Counted from the stretch's first letter, positions 21,158 through 36,961 are shown. The stretch: 64,000 nt of DNA from Rhodosorus marinus (GCA_029953675.1 JAMWBK010000005.1:1488001-1552000); one strand, 5' to 3'. Notes: generated by a model from the letters alone, not told the origin. Made by a program: numbers and translations.

Positions 21158-24149
21158 CATGTTCTTTCTTTTTTTTTTCCCACCCGCTAATGATTCATAA
21201 CCAATGGCGTCCCTAAAGCCAGTCCATGTGCCAACACCGTAACCACAAGCTGTCACCACCTCTCCTCCCCCCGCCCCACACACCCTCACAGAAATTCTTG
21301 CCTCCTTCGAACTCATTCTGCAACATCCGAACTCAATGGTACTTTGACCAATCACATCCGAACAGTTCTCAGCTAGGAGAAATTTTTACTAAATATTGAA
21401 TAATATTTAACGAACAGGATTACAAGCACTTATTTTAACGAAAAAACAAATGATGTTGTCAATCATCAAAAGCACGACAATGGGGAGAACTGGTTTCGGG
21501 TGGATAAGTTGCAGTAGAGTTCTGGATGAAAGACCTAGGCAAGGAGCTGGTAATAAAATTGATGAGCTGCTGATCTGCTGGCCGATAGTCATGCCGAGTT
21601 TAACGAAGCGTAAAGGCGTGAACACGGTGGGTGGCGGGGCGGGGCGGGAATGTTGTTTGTAGTGACCTTGGGACTACCCCCGCATCGGAGACTGGTAAAG
21701 GAGGATACGGGGTAGATCGCTCTTTTGGAGAAGGGACCCCGTTTAGGAGAGGAGGGGAACTGCGAAAGCATACGTTGATCTTGGCCACGATGACCATCGA
21801 ACCGGCCAATGGAGATCCGTTGGTCGTGTGTATTTCATACACGTCCTCGCATCAACGCGGAACTGCGCACGTGCTTTTAGCTGATGCGATCATGAACTCG
21901 AGCACGTGTTGTTTCCAGTCTTTCTCCGTTTTGATCCATGACAAAAAAAATAAAAATAAGGCAAATCCGACATCGTGTTCTTGAGCTGTGCCAGCTTCCT
22001 AACCACTATCAAGCCCGATCACACCTGTGAACATCGCAGCGCAAGACCAACTGAGGAATTTCCACGCTTGTTTTTTTTCTTCTTCTGTCTGTATTCTATG
22101 AATATTGGTATTTTCTGTCTGGAAATTCAATCAGTAGAATTTAGACGCGAATTTTCCTAATTATGTCCACCATCAAATTTTGATAAGATAAACAGATCAA
22201 AATAAAGCAGAAATATTTATTTAATACTAACTGTTCTAATTTAGAATTTCTGAATCCAATTCTTCAATTCAGGAGCCAAGAAATGTCAGGAATCTTGATT
22301 TTCCTTACATTACAACCAAATACGACGTTTTGAATGCTAACTCTAGAGAAGAAACCCCCGGGCAGGGGGCGGGGGGAGGGGGGAGAGCTAAAACTCGTAT
22401 CAGGAATAAGATCTTCGACAAGTTCCCGTCTCCCCCCCTTTTTTGAATTTTCCAACACGGCAAAAAAAATTCGTATTCGTTAACCGCTCGTTTTTTATTG
22501 ATACATTTCTACCTTAAAAGCCAATCCCGTCCCATCTCCAATTTTGGATACTCCCCTAGTTGTAGGCGTTGCTTCACTAACTGCATTTTGGGGCCCCCCC
22601 ACACCCCCGGCAAGCCAAACTTTTTTATTAATTTTCCTTTTTAGTTGGTGTTGTTTGTTGTACTTCCCTCTGTACAAAAAAATTTCCTTTTCTATTAGTA
22701 TTCTCAAAAAGTTTTCCAGCGACCTTTGAAATTCATAACTCCATTCTTTTCTCAATTATTCAATAGATATGTTAAGGCACGCACTTTTTGAGCGGAAGGG
22801 GGGGGCCCTGCTCGGAAAAGTGTCGAAATTAGACAATCAGCTCTTTAGAAATATCTGTTCTGATAGAAAATTGAAAAGTGTAGAAAACGTTTCATGGGGT
22901 GCGAGAGTCTCTCATCTATTTGAGCAGTGCGTTCCGTTTTCGTGACGCTTGAATCCCTCAAATATACAACAAATACATGAAACACAATAGAATTTTTTTC
23001 TTTTGCGCACACCAAACTGGTTTTTAAAAATCCAAGGAAAAGAAACAATCAACAAGGCGGCACCCTAAGGCCTTCCACAATTTTTTTTTATGCTGATTAG
23101 AAAACAAACGTAATGCCACACCGCCTGGGGGGGGGTGAAGGGGGTATGAGGTAGCAACACAGTCAGAATATGTATTTTACAGATGATTATAGAGGTATTT
23201 CAAAACCAAATCTTTGGAATGGCGATGGAAGACATAACCCCAAGTCCTCCCCCCGGGGGGGGGGGAGTGTCCCTTTTCTTGATGTATAACTCATTGTTTT
23301 CGATGAGGTTGGTTCACGTTTTTTTTCGTCAAGTGAACATCGGCACTTTTAGGAATAGTTGTTCTGGCCAGGAAATTTAAAACTTAATCAGTAATAGACG
23401 TTCAATACAGTTTTTGAGGGTTTTGAGGGGGTTTTTGAGGTTGTTTTGTATTGTTCTTCGGGGGGTAAAAAGTTTTGGGACGTGTAGCGATAGGGAAAGG
23501 GAATTGACGGTTTTTTTTTCGGGGTTTGCGGTGAAGTAGATTAGGAAGTGAAGATGGTGGTGGGGGGGATTGGTACTTTGTCGGGAATGAATGGCGAGGT
23601 TGAGGTGGGTGCGGGAGGAGGGAGAGAAGATAAACGAAGTGGTAAAAGTGGAAAAAGGTGCTGAAGTTTCGCCCCCATGAGAATGGCCGGGGTGGTCTGG
23701 GTGCTCTAGTTTTTAAAAGACGAACGTTTTGTTTTCTTTTTTGGGAAAAGGTGGACAGCCCAATGTTTTAGGGCTGCGTGGTGGGGTGATTTTGGTTGAA
23801 TTCTGAGGCGAAGGAGCAGCTTTTTAAGGTAGGAGCTGACAGCCTCGGGGAAAGCTAGGAGTCCATAGGATTTTTCGTGTTGGGTGACGGAATATAATGG
23901 AGCAAGGACTAGTCTCCGGTTTGGCTGCAGTAGACTTGGGAAAGGGCGGAAGAAGTAGGATGTTGCATTTGCAGGTGAGCATTGGGGGATTTCATTGCGT
24001 TCACGGTGGTCGCTTCCTCCGTTTTTTTGTTTTCGAGTTCTAAAAGTTGTGCGCTTTCTCTTTGGGGTTTGGCCATTTTTGCGTATCAGGGTGTGAGTGA
24101 CACTGGAACGGAGGATGGTTGGCATGTAAGCCAGTTCTTGGAACTAGTG
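21158..24149. other. gene-poor region rich in homopolymer runs
   Basis: No defended gene occurs in about 3 kb. The sequence alternates AT-rich DNA with runs of G or C (near 22380, 22590, 22800, 23130 and 23260) and long T or A tracts. Frames are short and lack domains. The final 150 bases lead into the coding frame at 24150. Confidence 0.5.
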
Positions 24150-25083
24150 ATGGCGTCGAAGAACGATGAGACACGTTGGAACTCTGACAAGGTCTCTCTG
24201 ACATCGAGAAGCTCGAGCGAGTTTAGCAACTGCTCCGCGTATGCCGGTTTGAAACGTTTCAATGAGGCTTTGCAGTCGAGAGAGAGCACGATGTCCTCTA
24301 CGACCTCATACGGGTCGACAACGGACAAGGAATTCACCGAGAGGGTGCGCGAGTGGTCGCAAGCGGAAAACGAGGTTCGTTTGCACAGTTCCTTCGTATG
24401 GGTCGCGGGTTATCTTGTGAGCTTGCTTTTTCGCTGACGTTCAGCATACGTTCATATTTCTACAGAGCTTGGAACAGAAAGTGAAGGTTTTACAGGGCAA
24501 GGACAAGTCAATGAAGAAGTGGCTCAAGTCCAAGCCAACCTTGATCGAAGTTTTGAAGAATCCGAAGGCTGACGGGAACTTGCCCTCAACTGCTGAGATG
24601 GAGCGGGCGTACGCCGCAGCGACCCTTGCTGGCGAAGCTGTTCAAGTTGAGGAGGAAATACAAGCGTACTCAAGGGGATTTTGCCTGTCGGTCGTCGAGA
24701 GAGAGTATCCTTCGGGTCTGCATCCCACACACCGCTCAAAGAGTTTCACTACCGAAGAAACGAGGCAATCGAAAGCGTCGCATCTTCAGAGTAGGACTTT
24801 AGAGTTGAGGGTGAGTACATTCACAAATGCCTTGGTATGGCGAACGCAGCTGCTCAGTCGTTTTCTTCTCTTGCAGGCTTGTGTCAAGAAAGAGAAGTCT
24901 GAGAAGAGACCTCAATTTGCAACTACTGCGGAGATCATTCCAGATTCCATGGTCATGGAGATGTCCCAATCCGAGTCTATCAAATTCAAGCTTGATGCGA
25001 AGGCTCTTCCTCGAACAAGCAGTGAAATACGTCTGGAGTTTGGGACGGATGAAACTGATGCGGAGGACGAGATTTACCTGTAG
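24150..25083 (+). CDS. unknown protein, Ser-rich with helical, charged segments
   Basis: Model: join(24150..24374, 24466..24810, 24877..25083), about 259 residues; all junctions phase 0. The N-terminus is rich in Ser and Thr (SLTSRSSSEFSNCS, STMSSTTSYGSTT). Then comes a Glu/Lys-rich probable helix (KEFTERVREWSQAENE-SLEQ), a mixed middle containing KPTLIEVLKNPKADGN, and an acidic C-terminus ending DAEDEIYL. I recognise no family. Clean splice sites and frame continuity across three exons support a real gene. The same frame is open upstream to 23982, so an earlier start is possible. It is convergent with Cdh1/Fzr. Confidence 0.6.
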
Positions 25084-25530
25084 GCACTGATTGATCTGTG
25101 CAACTAACTGCTGATGTTAATAGTACGTGGGTGTGAGTTTTAACAATGTTACTGAGTTGTCCAATTCGTCTGTATATAGATCATGTGTGTTTGGGAACGA
25201 TCGTGTTGTCTTGTGAAGTGTAAAAATATACATATGAAAGTTTTGTAATATAACGAGACGTATGAGCTAGCAAACATGAGAAGCGGCCCCCCCCCTTAGA
25301 GCACAAGCTCGGCAGTTGTTTTTATCGGGCGCAATCCTTTGTATATTGCCCAGTTGAGTTAGGAAACGAATTTTAGTTGTCAAACATTCTCTTCCGAGTT
25401 ATGCTGGGCTGATCAAAACCAAAAAAAAACCCTCGGTACAGACGAGAAAAGAGATATTCACAGATTCAAAACAAACATTTCGCTCAAAAAAAAGGGGGCC
25501 ACCCTGCCTTAAGAAGGCGAAAGCCTTTGA
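25084..25530. other. short 3'-3' intergenic region
   Basis: This separates the 3' ends of two convergent genes. It contains a poly-C run near 25289 and several A-rich runs that could serve as polyadenylation signals in either direction. No gene is seen. Confidence 0.5.
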
Positions 25531-27189
25531 TCATCTGATACTCAGCCTGTTAGGCGACAACAAGCTGGGGTTTTCGTAGCTTGAAACTCCACTAGAGACG
25601 CCAGGAAATATGTTCCAAAACCTAAGCGTTTCATCACCAGCGCCCGTCACAATGCTTTCGCCGGAGGGACTGACAGACAGGTAAAGCACACGAGTTGTGT
25701 GCCCAGTTAACATGACAACCTTTGAGAGTTTCGGGTAGCGCCATACGATAATTTGGTTCTGGGAGTAGCCGTGGGTTGATACAAGCTCGTTGACGTTGGC
25801 AGACCATGCCAGATTGCACACCTGAGAGCCGGCTTCGATGCAATTAATTTGGTTTCCCTTCAAGGTGTTCCAAAATCGTATCGTTCTGTCCGCTGTGCCC
25901 CCACCGGAGGCTAGTAATCCCCTCTGATGTGGCGACCAGGCGATGGCTTTCACAGCCGCAATATGCAGGTTGAACTCAAAACATGGAGTGGTTTTGTTGG
26001 TGTCCCAGACCAGGAGCTTATTATCGTTCCCGCCAGAGGCCAATTCATTCTCATGGGGTGACCATTTGAGACCACAAATCTCTTGTTCATGTCCACTGAG
26101 TTTCGATACGTAGTCCTCTGGACATCGCAAATCTCTGTTCAGAATATTACCGTCCCGCGAGCCGGAAGACAACAGCGACGAGTTCCAAGCAACGCAACCA
26201 ACTCGCGAAGCATGTCCTCCTAGTCGACGTACTAGTTTCAAAGTTGCAGCGTCGTAGATTAGTACATCCCCGTTCGTTATGCCCACAGCGAGCTCCTTCC
26301 CCCTCGGCGACCATCTGTCATGCACAAAAATATTGCTAGTTAGTACGTCCAGCCTCGGAGGGAAACGTTGGAAGTCGGTTTTGGAGACTCACCCGACAGA
26401 CGCGATGTCGTTCAAGAATGTGTGACTGTCCTGAATCTTTGTGACCTTGCTCGTGCACGCGCTCCACAGATATACCCCGTCCTCCAAGCCCACGGCGAGG
26501 GCATTTGTGCTGGACCAATCCACCAGATTTAAATAAAAGTCGTTCTGAAGGTCGGGAGCGCAAAGCACTTTGTACGGGACTTTTGATATTTTTCTCTTAG
26601 CTCGTTGCATCGGAGTCTGCACGCGTAGCAATGCCTTCTGGCTTTCCACTGCAGGAGAGGTAACGGTTTCCGACTGAAACTTGAACACGTTCCCGGAAGT
26701 CGACTGCTCATGTTTCCAGCTTGATCTATCACTCAACGGCTTTGACGTTCTATGAGGGCTTGCCTGGCCTTGTGAATCCCCAAACAGCTCGCTCTTTAGC
26801 AGAAAGCTGTAAGAAGCGTCGGAATCTACAGGAAAGTGAGAGTATGTCAGACAGAAATTTGGGCTCATGGGGTCTCTCTTTCATGAGGGATGCGAAGAAG
26901 TCCATACCGGATGATTTACTACGGGGTTCTTCGCTAACAGCCGCATCGCTTTTTCTGTTCTCGTTCAGCAAGGTAAAGTTTGCATGTATGTCTGTCCCAG
27001 ACCGCGAAGGAATATACCTGAACAAGCACCCGACAATCAGACCCAGGAAAACAAGCTTCAGCAAACAAAGAAATTGCGACCGAAAGTCAAGTCCATGGGA
27101 TGCTCCTGAATGCCATACCGGTCACTATAGGCCACCCTCCTCGACGACCGCTTCGGGGTTCCTGTGCTTTCCCTCAGATTCTCCCTCAT
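25531..27189 (-). CDS. FZR1: APC/C co-activator Cdh1/Fzr (CCS52-type)
   Basis: Model: complement(join(25531..26314, 26393..26825, 26908..27017, 27119..27189)), about 465 residues, all junctions phase-consistent. Cdh1 activates the anaphase-promoting complex in late mitosis and G1. The C-box is rebuilt across intron 1 as SDRYIPSRSG. The region before the propeller contains KVPYKVLCAPDLQNDFYLNL and VDWSSTNALAVGLEDGVYLW, the hallmark of Cdh1/Fzr rather than Cdc20. Seven WD40-type blades follow (for example GGHASRVGCVAWNSSLLSSG and TGHTTRVLYLSVSP). The protein ends in Ile-Arg, the IR tail that docks on the APC/C. LLKSELFG sits where Cdh1 proteins usually have LLKNELLG. The gene symbol is the animal name for the orthologue class. 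Confidence 0.93.
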
Positions 27190-28943
27190 CTCATACACAC
27201 GAGCCAAGGACGTTCGAAGAACGCAGAAGGAAAAGGCAGAGCGAAAGCACCCTGACGGCTAAAAACAAAAACCAACACCCTCTATACAATTTATTATAAA
27301 AAGTGTGCGAGCCCCTCACCCCCCCCCCCCCCCCCGCAAACAAAAGCCAACAACGACAAAGCAGTACCTCAACCGATCGACTCCCCTCCCCCGAAAAAGC
27401 TACAGGAAGCTCCCTTACTTCTTCCCAAACAATAACCGAACCATTTCAACAGTTCAAAGCAAAGTAAACGTAATGTCCCAACAGAGTTTCCTTGTACAAA
27501 AATATATATATATATACGTGCGTGAGGGTGTGTGTGGGTAAATCGACCTAGTCAAACCCTCAAAAACTCTTCCTTTCTTCACATCAAACACGTAAGTCAG
27601 AGCTTCTAAGGTGTTCAACACCTTCCCTTCCTTCCCTACGAACGACTTCACCTTCTCTCACACTCTCTTTAAGAAACCAAAGCAAGACAGCCATCTCATC
27701 TCAATACCAACGCCTCTCTCTCCCCCCCCCAAAAAAAACCAAAAAACACACACACCTTCAATTACAAGAGAAAAACTAACCTTTTTCCCATCTTTAAAAA
27801 TGGTCCTCTTTTTTAAATTTTTATATATCGCCCCTTTTTATATTGTTTTAAAGACACCAACAGAAGACCAGAAAGCAAAAAAACAAAGACGCAAAGTCGT
27901 CAATCAAATTAGACCGAAAAAGCAGATCGAAGAAAAAAGGAGAAAAATGGGGTTTTTTATGCTTTCAGTAAAAAGTGTCACGTTCTTAACGGGAGTCATC
28001 TATCGAGATGTCATTTCCTGAATAAAACAAAAACTAACCGCATAAACATGATTTATTGTTTTTCGGGCACTTTTTATGTTCATTTTCCCCCCTTATTAAG
28101 AATCCGGTTAACATATACTATTCATATTTTATTAATTATCTGGAACAAATATTCAAATAGAGGTGTTTTGTCGTACCCACCCTTTCCGGATCGGCACATC
28201 GTCACGACTTTCATTTTGTTGGAATTATTTGACTTTCCTTCGCCTTCGCCCCCAACGGGAAAACTAGTGCCATATTTGATTTGTCTATAGTAAAAATTGT
28301 ACGAAGCCGGTTCAACATGAAGAACTACCAAACCCGTCAAGACTTTCGCCGGATGAAACGCTGTTTTCGGGTACCTCCGTTGTCATAGGGAATGGAGTGG
28401 AGGGTAGGGGGGTTCAAATTTCTCAACTTGATGAGATAATTTGCTGTTTTTCTTCGTTTAAATGGAATATGAACGGCTCATCAGTATTCGTTGCGGGGGG
28501 GGAGGGGTTGAGGAGGAGAAAGACGTAAGTATTTTATTTGCTGGCTAACTTCCGAATCCGGTTTTTGTTAAATAGGCGTCGAGGTAAAAAAAAAAAAAGC
28601 CTCAAAAAGTATTTGATTTTCATTTTTCGGTTGAGGGACTAGCTTGGGACGGAGTGGGAATGTCCCATTTTTTTGGGACGCATACGTGCTGCAAACTTTC
28701 GCGCGGCCCGGATGGTGAGCAGTCGCCAGCCTCTAGGAGGCTTTGGAGTCCACATCGATAAGGCTAGAATTACAATAAAACAAACACGCTCCTGGAAATT
28801 AAGAACGAGTGCCTGGTCCTCAAATGTGCGACGTTCTACATGGAGTGGGTTACGCTGGGATCCGTAACGGAGTAAAAATCCGATGCTCGAAACGGTCCCG
28901 ATGCCGCAGGTGTACTAGCTGTGTGAAGCGAGACGTGGATATT
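27190..28943. other. low-complexity gene-poor region
   Basis: Upstream of Cdh1 this holds a C run near 27319-27336, an (AT)n run near 27502, A-rich and T-rich tracts, and a G run near 28495. No domain-bearing frame occurs. It probably includes the Cdh1 promoter at its left end. Confidence 0.5.
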
Positions 28944-30962
28944 TTACTGCGGTGCTTTAAGTGTCCTACCATCTGGTGAAATTGCCTTGAGCAACCGTCC
29001 AATTTCCTGAGCTACACCCAACGCTTGCTGAGCGTTCAGTCGCGGGAGAACGTCCGGTCCAGCCCTAGAGGAGACACAAAGGCTGATTAATACTCGCACG
29101 CAATTCTAGCACTTTTTAAACGGTCCAAAGCAGTTACTTACTCGCAGCACACGTCCGAATCCCTGACTGCTCCAATGCCGCCAACGCATTCACTCACGTC
29201 GCTTCCTGTCATCTCCAGAAACACCCCACCGGGGTAACTACCTTCCTGCATGTGAACGTTGAAAAATGATGCGATCTAACAGATCGCGAGAATGTCAAAA
29301 CTAGCCTGACGAAGCCCATCAAAAGCGATCTTCATCACTTAAATACCTCGGACCAAATGAGCTCAACGGGACATGTAAGACATCCATTTTCAGTTGGAAT
29401 TGTGTTCTCGCGCATTGGATCACAGACCCAAACCACGTTCATTCCTGCCTCAGTCACCTGCGACGGTATTCCGAACAAACTTCATTCAGTCAACAACGGA
29501 TGCGCCTATAAAGCTTGGGACAAATTCAGTATGAAGCGTCAGACGATGACCTACCGACCGAATCAACTTCGGAAGTTTCCCCCATATTTTGGAAGATCCA
29601 AAGCTACAGGTGACGACTACTTTTCCGGGCTCATTCGAAGGGTTGAGCGTCTTTATGATCTCAACGAGGGATGCTTCGCTCGTCTCAGTATCGACTCTGA
29701 TAGAAACGGGGTTCTCCACCCCACGCAGGTACTCAACATGTGCCTCATCGAGTTCCTGGCCGCCTCGGGTCATCCAATACATATGTGTCGACGATCCATA
29801 CCTTTTGCGGGTGACGACAAGGATCCAAAAAACTCACGTTAGAATCCCTCTGATCCGTACAACCGTACGAGCGATTGGCTAGTCCAAAAAGGTTCCGTAG
29901 GACCAACCATTGGCCATCGACGCTTCGCGTAAGAGCTTCCTCGTACGGAAGTAGAAACAGCTCATGGGATACGTAGAACTCAGGTTCCCTGAAGTCCTGG
30001 GAGTCAGAAGGACACAACGCAGGCGAGCTTTCAAGATTTAGGATGGTCGTGTTGTGCGGCGCTGCCGTGCTTCCTCGAGTGCTGTTACCTCATTGAAGAC
30101 GTTGAGTCCAGCAGCCTGAACGAATCGAAGCGCGTCTTCAACTCGTCCGATGAGCTCTTTATGAGTTTCTCCATCTACTGCAGAAATTAGGTCCGTCCAT
30201 TCCAACATCGAGGTTGGCGATCTGCGGGAGCCGCAGACAAAATTCAGAAGCACGACTTTTTTGGTTGGCCCGGTTCGCTATGGAGTGGGGTTTCATCATA
30301 CTTTGCCAGGGCACGTAGCAGATTCAGCGCTGACGAGGATTGGTAATAGGACTTCGTGACTCTTTGCGCTTCCTCGTCCGAGGGAACATTCAAAGGTCCG
30401 ATATTCTCAAAGTCTCCCCCGATATGGTTGATCTTGATTATAGGTACGCCCGATACATAGGCGAGAATGATAACCTGTCCATTCGTATCTGAGGTCTTAG
30501 CGAGAAAGACCAGGTCGTAGGATTAAATACGTACGGAAGACAAACGACGTACTTGTGCGACTAGGAGCCGGAAGGTTGCCTCTGTGTTTTCGCCTTGCGT
30601 AATAGTAAAATCTTCCTCACGGTCACCAGCCTTCAGAAGAAATGCTTTCCCAGCTTGCACATCCGCAAGCTTTGACTTCAATCTGTCCACCTCTCCGGAA
30701 TATACCTGAAAAGTCGCCAATTAGACGACGAGGGACCAAAAAGCTGAAACTGGCTCCGCGAACATACCAGAGGAGGAAGTCGAGAAACATCAGTCAGAGG
30801 TACACCAGCATCGACAGTCGCCTTTTGCCGCCACGAAGCCGGCTTCCAGTCAGTTCCAACCACCGCCGATACAGCTAAACGTACCACACCACCCCGGGTG
30901 TCCTCGCTCCTTCTTCTGGTCCTTATCCGAGCTCCATTGGGAGTAAATACAAACGCATCCAT
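28944..30962 (-). CDS. class II DAHP-synthase-like protein with eroded active site
   Basis: Model: complement(join(28944..29064, 29142..29245, 29347..29457, 29555..29801, 29869..29996, 30089..30221, 30257..30474, 30553..30705, 30768..30962)), about 469 residues, close to family length. Real DAHP synthases condense PEP and erythrose 4-phosphate at the head of the shikimate pathway in plastids. The first 45 residues are Arg/Val-rich, like a transit peptide. Homology runs end to end: DWKPASW, VYSGEVDRLKSKLADVQAGK, YYQSSSALNLLRALA, FYVSHELFLLPYEEALTR, LDEAHVEYLRGVENPV, WVCDPM, YPGGVFLEMTG, PRLNAQQAL. Active-site motifs are changed: GGDCAE is AGDREE, GERTRQLD is TRGGQELD, DPMHGNT is DPMRENT, and CDPRLN is VLPRLN. 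The frame is nevertheless intact. Two junctions are soft: a 35-nt intron at 30222-30256 with a GTCGTG donor, and the 29802-29868 intron. Confidence 0.85.
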
Positions 30963-31254
30963 CCTGCCTGGAGCAAAAAAAAGGCAAAAATTCCACTGTA
31001 GAAAGGAAAAAATACCACTACTACCAAACCCTGAATCTCCCCTCTCGCCCCAAACCCCACTCGCCCAACCCGCCTGCCCGTCTTCCATAGATACACACAC
31101 ACACAACCTTCTCGTCGATCACGACCGAAACCCTCCTCTCCTTTATTACTCAAAACTTTGATATTTTTCGTTCACAACGGAAAGGCTTTATCACTTTTTG
31201 ATACCTTTTTTGCGTTCCTTTTATCTGAAGAGATATGATGCGGACCGCGATATA

Positions 31255-31283
31255 ATATATTATATATATATATATATATATAT
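31255..31283. repeat. (AT)n microsatellite
   Basis: A near-perfect run of alternating A and T about 29 bases long, between the upstream region of the DAHP-synthase-like gene and the threonine-synthase fragment. No other feature of the surrounding 30963-31690 stretch is recognisable apart from a short CA run near 31091. Confidence 0.9.
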
Positions 31284-31753
31284 TGGCACGAGCCGCGGAG
31301 CTGGTCAAAATCTTTGGAGGATAGTGAAATCGGTCATGGATTCTCGAGCACGTCTGTGTTTTTTTTATTTTTTGAAAAGAGCGATGTCATGTGTCATGTA
31401 GTCCACCCAGAGTGCGGTAGAATACTGATCAGTCTAGGTCTGACGAGGACTGGTCCGGTGATCCAGAGCAGTGGCGAGGGTGGGGGGGGTTTCATCGGCC
31501 AGCGATGAAGCTTCGGTCCGGGCTTTTTGCGGGCTGGATTGATCTTCGTCTCATATTTCCGGATTTCGAGGGTTTAAGTTTTGCGTTGTCCGCTCATGAC
31601 CAAGGCGTTCGGTGATTCCGTGGAGGTCTGCGTCATCGCTCGTCGAGTTGTGGACGGCTCGCGTCACCCCCCAAAATGGGTTGGACGGGGTCAACAGATG
31701 CCTTGGACGCTCTGTCTCTCACGTGGATTATTCTTTCCTCTGGGAGGCTAAAA

Positions 31754-31938
31754 TTCGACCGCCGCTCAGGAAGAACGGTACGCTTTTATGGAATTGAAGC
31801 CTTCCACAGACTATACTAGTCCAGCTCCAAGCGCAAACCATCCTGTACTACGCGCAACCAGGTGTGGCCGTTTGGAAGCGGTGTGTTGAGCAAGAAAGAA
31901 TGGGTTCTCCCCGGAATTCCAAATGAGAATGTCGTTTG
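31754..31938 (+). pseudogene. inverted duplicate fragment of the threonine synthase gene
   Basis: This plus-strand segment is about 96% identical (some seven mismatches in 185 bases, counted by eye) to the reverse strand at about 33723-33908. That region holds the end of threonine-synthase exon 2, the whole 84-nt intron 2 and most of exon 3. The shared peptide [13 protein letters not shown] is still readable. The intron is retained, so this is a DNA-level copy and not a retrocopy. One Trp of the exon is Leu and one Asp is Asn. Outside these limits similarity drops sharply but does not vanish (upstream TTGGACGC... near 31690; downstream NVVWIASKN versus [11 protein letters not shown]). It may be the remnant of a second, convergent gene copy. 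No complete frame exists. Confidence 0.85.
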
Positions 31939-32069
31939 GATCGCGTCTAAAAACGTTCAGCACGATGATAGGCTTTTGTTTACGTTTGATGGGTTGAAGA
32001 AAAAGATCCATGTGAGAGTTGTTTACACACATGCATCGGTTTTCTCAGAATTCACAGCTCCACAATTTT

Positions 32070-35786
<3,717 letters not shown>

Positions 35787-36961
35787 TCACTGCCCTCCTC
35801 TTACTTCTGGACGATGATGACTGAGCTCCTGAGCCGTGTTGAGGGATCTTGAATGGGCGAAGGGGCGTCCATGTTTTCGTTGCTCGCGGATTTTTGTCTG
35901 CAGGAGCATGAAACTGGATGAATCTGTTTGGGTCAAATTCAATGAAGGTTGGGTGGTCAGGAAAACAACAAGCGGAGGAGATTCGGGCAATGTCGGAATT
36001 GCGACTTCAACAGACTGTGGAAAGACCTCGATAGTAAGCACCCTAATGGGGCTGCTGCCGAGAAACCCTGCTCTGTCCGTACCCTCAGCATTTTCGGAAC
36101 CGCAAACTTCAACCACTATGCTCTCAGACTTCATTCCGTGCTGTGAGTGCTGGGAAGCTGCATCTGAATGCTGCTGAAATCGTCCTATTATAGCTTTTGC
36201 AAACTGGAACGAAACCTTGTTCAGGTCGATGACATTTACATTTCCGGTTCGACATATAACCCGGGCTTTATGCTGCGTGGCCTTGATGTGATGTTTTGGT
36301 CTCCATTTCCTCTTTTGGCAGCGTAGAAAGGACGACGATGCAACAACCGGATCCGTTTTGCTCACCAGCTTTGATAGTCTCCTCAATCACTTGCAGGACT
36401 TTCGCATTCCATCTGCATTGGGGTGGCACCAATACGGAGATTCGTAAGCCAGAAAGTCAGCCTCGAGAGTAAAGTGCTCGAAATAGCCTTACCCGATGAT
36501 CAGCGTGTGATCCTTTTCCACAATAATACAATTACTTTTCGTAGGTTGTCCAGGAGCATGTTCACACCAGCCCATGAGCAAGGCGGCGACACCCATTCCC
36601 CCGAAGTTCGTGATCAAAGCAATGGAGCGAACGACATAGTTGTGGTACCTCCTGTGCCCAATGTAAGACCAGTCGAGGCCAATTCCCCTGATAGACGTCC
36701 ACAGCGACGCCGACAGTGTTGAGTCGTTTCTGGAGAAGCAAGGGTCGACAAGCCCGAGACAACTACAAGTAGGACCATCGGCACCAGTACCGCCATTGCC
36801 TTTGTGCCTGGGATATAGTGGACGAACATGTCCGTCATGTAGAGACGAATCCGTTGATTTGTGGACACCAGTTCGAAGTCCTCATCAACCTGGGCCCAGA
36901 GAGCCATGGGCATTTGCGTACCTGTAGGCAATGAACTCCTTAAAGCCGAAGCTCCTTCCAA
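35787..36961 (-). pseudogene. decayed CASTOR/POLLUX-type ion channel gene
   Basis: CASTOR/POLLUX proteins are ion channels with a membrane pore and cytosolic RCK-type Rossmann domains. Reading right to left on the minus strand: STNQRIRLYMTDMFVHYIPG and a hydrophobic segment (AMAVLVPMVLLVVVSGL); then, in another frame, LSASLWTSIRGIGLDW and VRSIALITNFGGMGVAALLM; then KDHTLIIGWNAKVLQVIEE across a good 80-nt intron (36413-36492), IVVLSTLPKEEME; then, in another frame, KARVICRTGNVNVIDLNKV and MKSESIVVEV. The blocks are in family order, but frame changes are needed near 36730-36749 (a 20-nt GT-AG segment or an indel) and at an A-run near 36294-36297. A further minus-strand frame upstream (to ATG at 37222) encodes hydrophobic segments and may be its N-terminal part, again out of phase. 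Decay, or assembly indels in a live gene, would both explain this. Confidence 0.68.

Noticed and set aside
35787-36386. The 199-codon minus-strand frame read as a complete independent gene
   Set aside because: Its middle matches the second half of the channel Rossmann domain, so it is part of the disrupted channel and not a separate protein.
36800-36900. An 82-nt phase-consistent intron that would skip the RIRLYMTDMFVHYIPG block of the channel
   Set aside because: It would remove a block that matches the CASTOR/POLLUX pre-pore helix, so a frame disruption is the better explanation.
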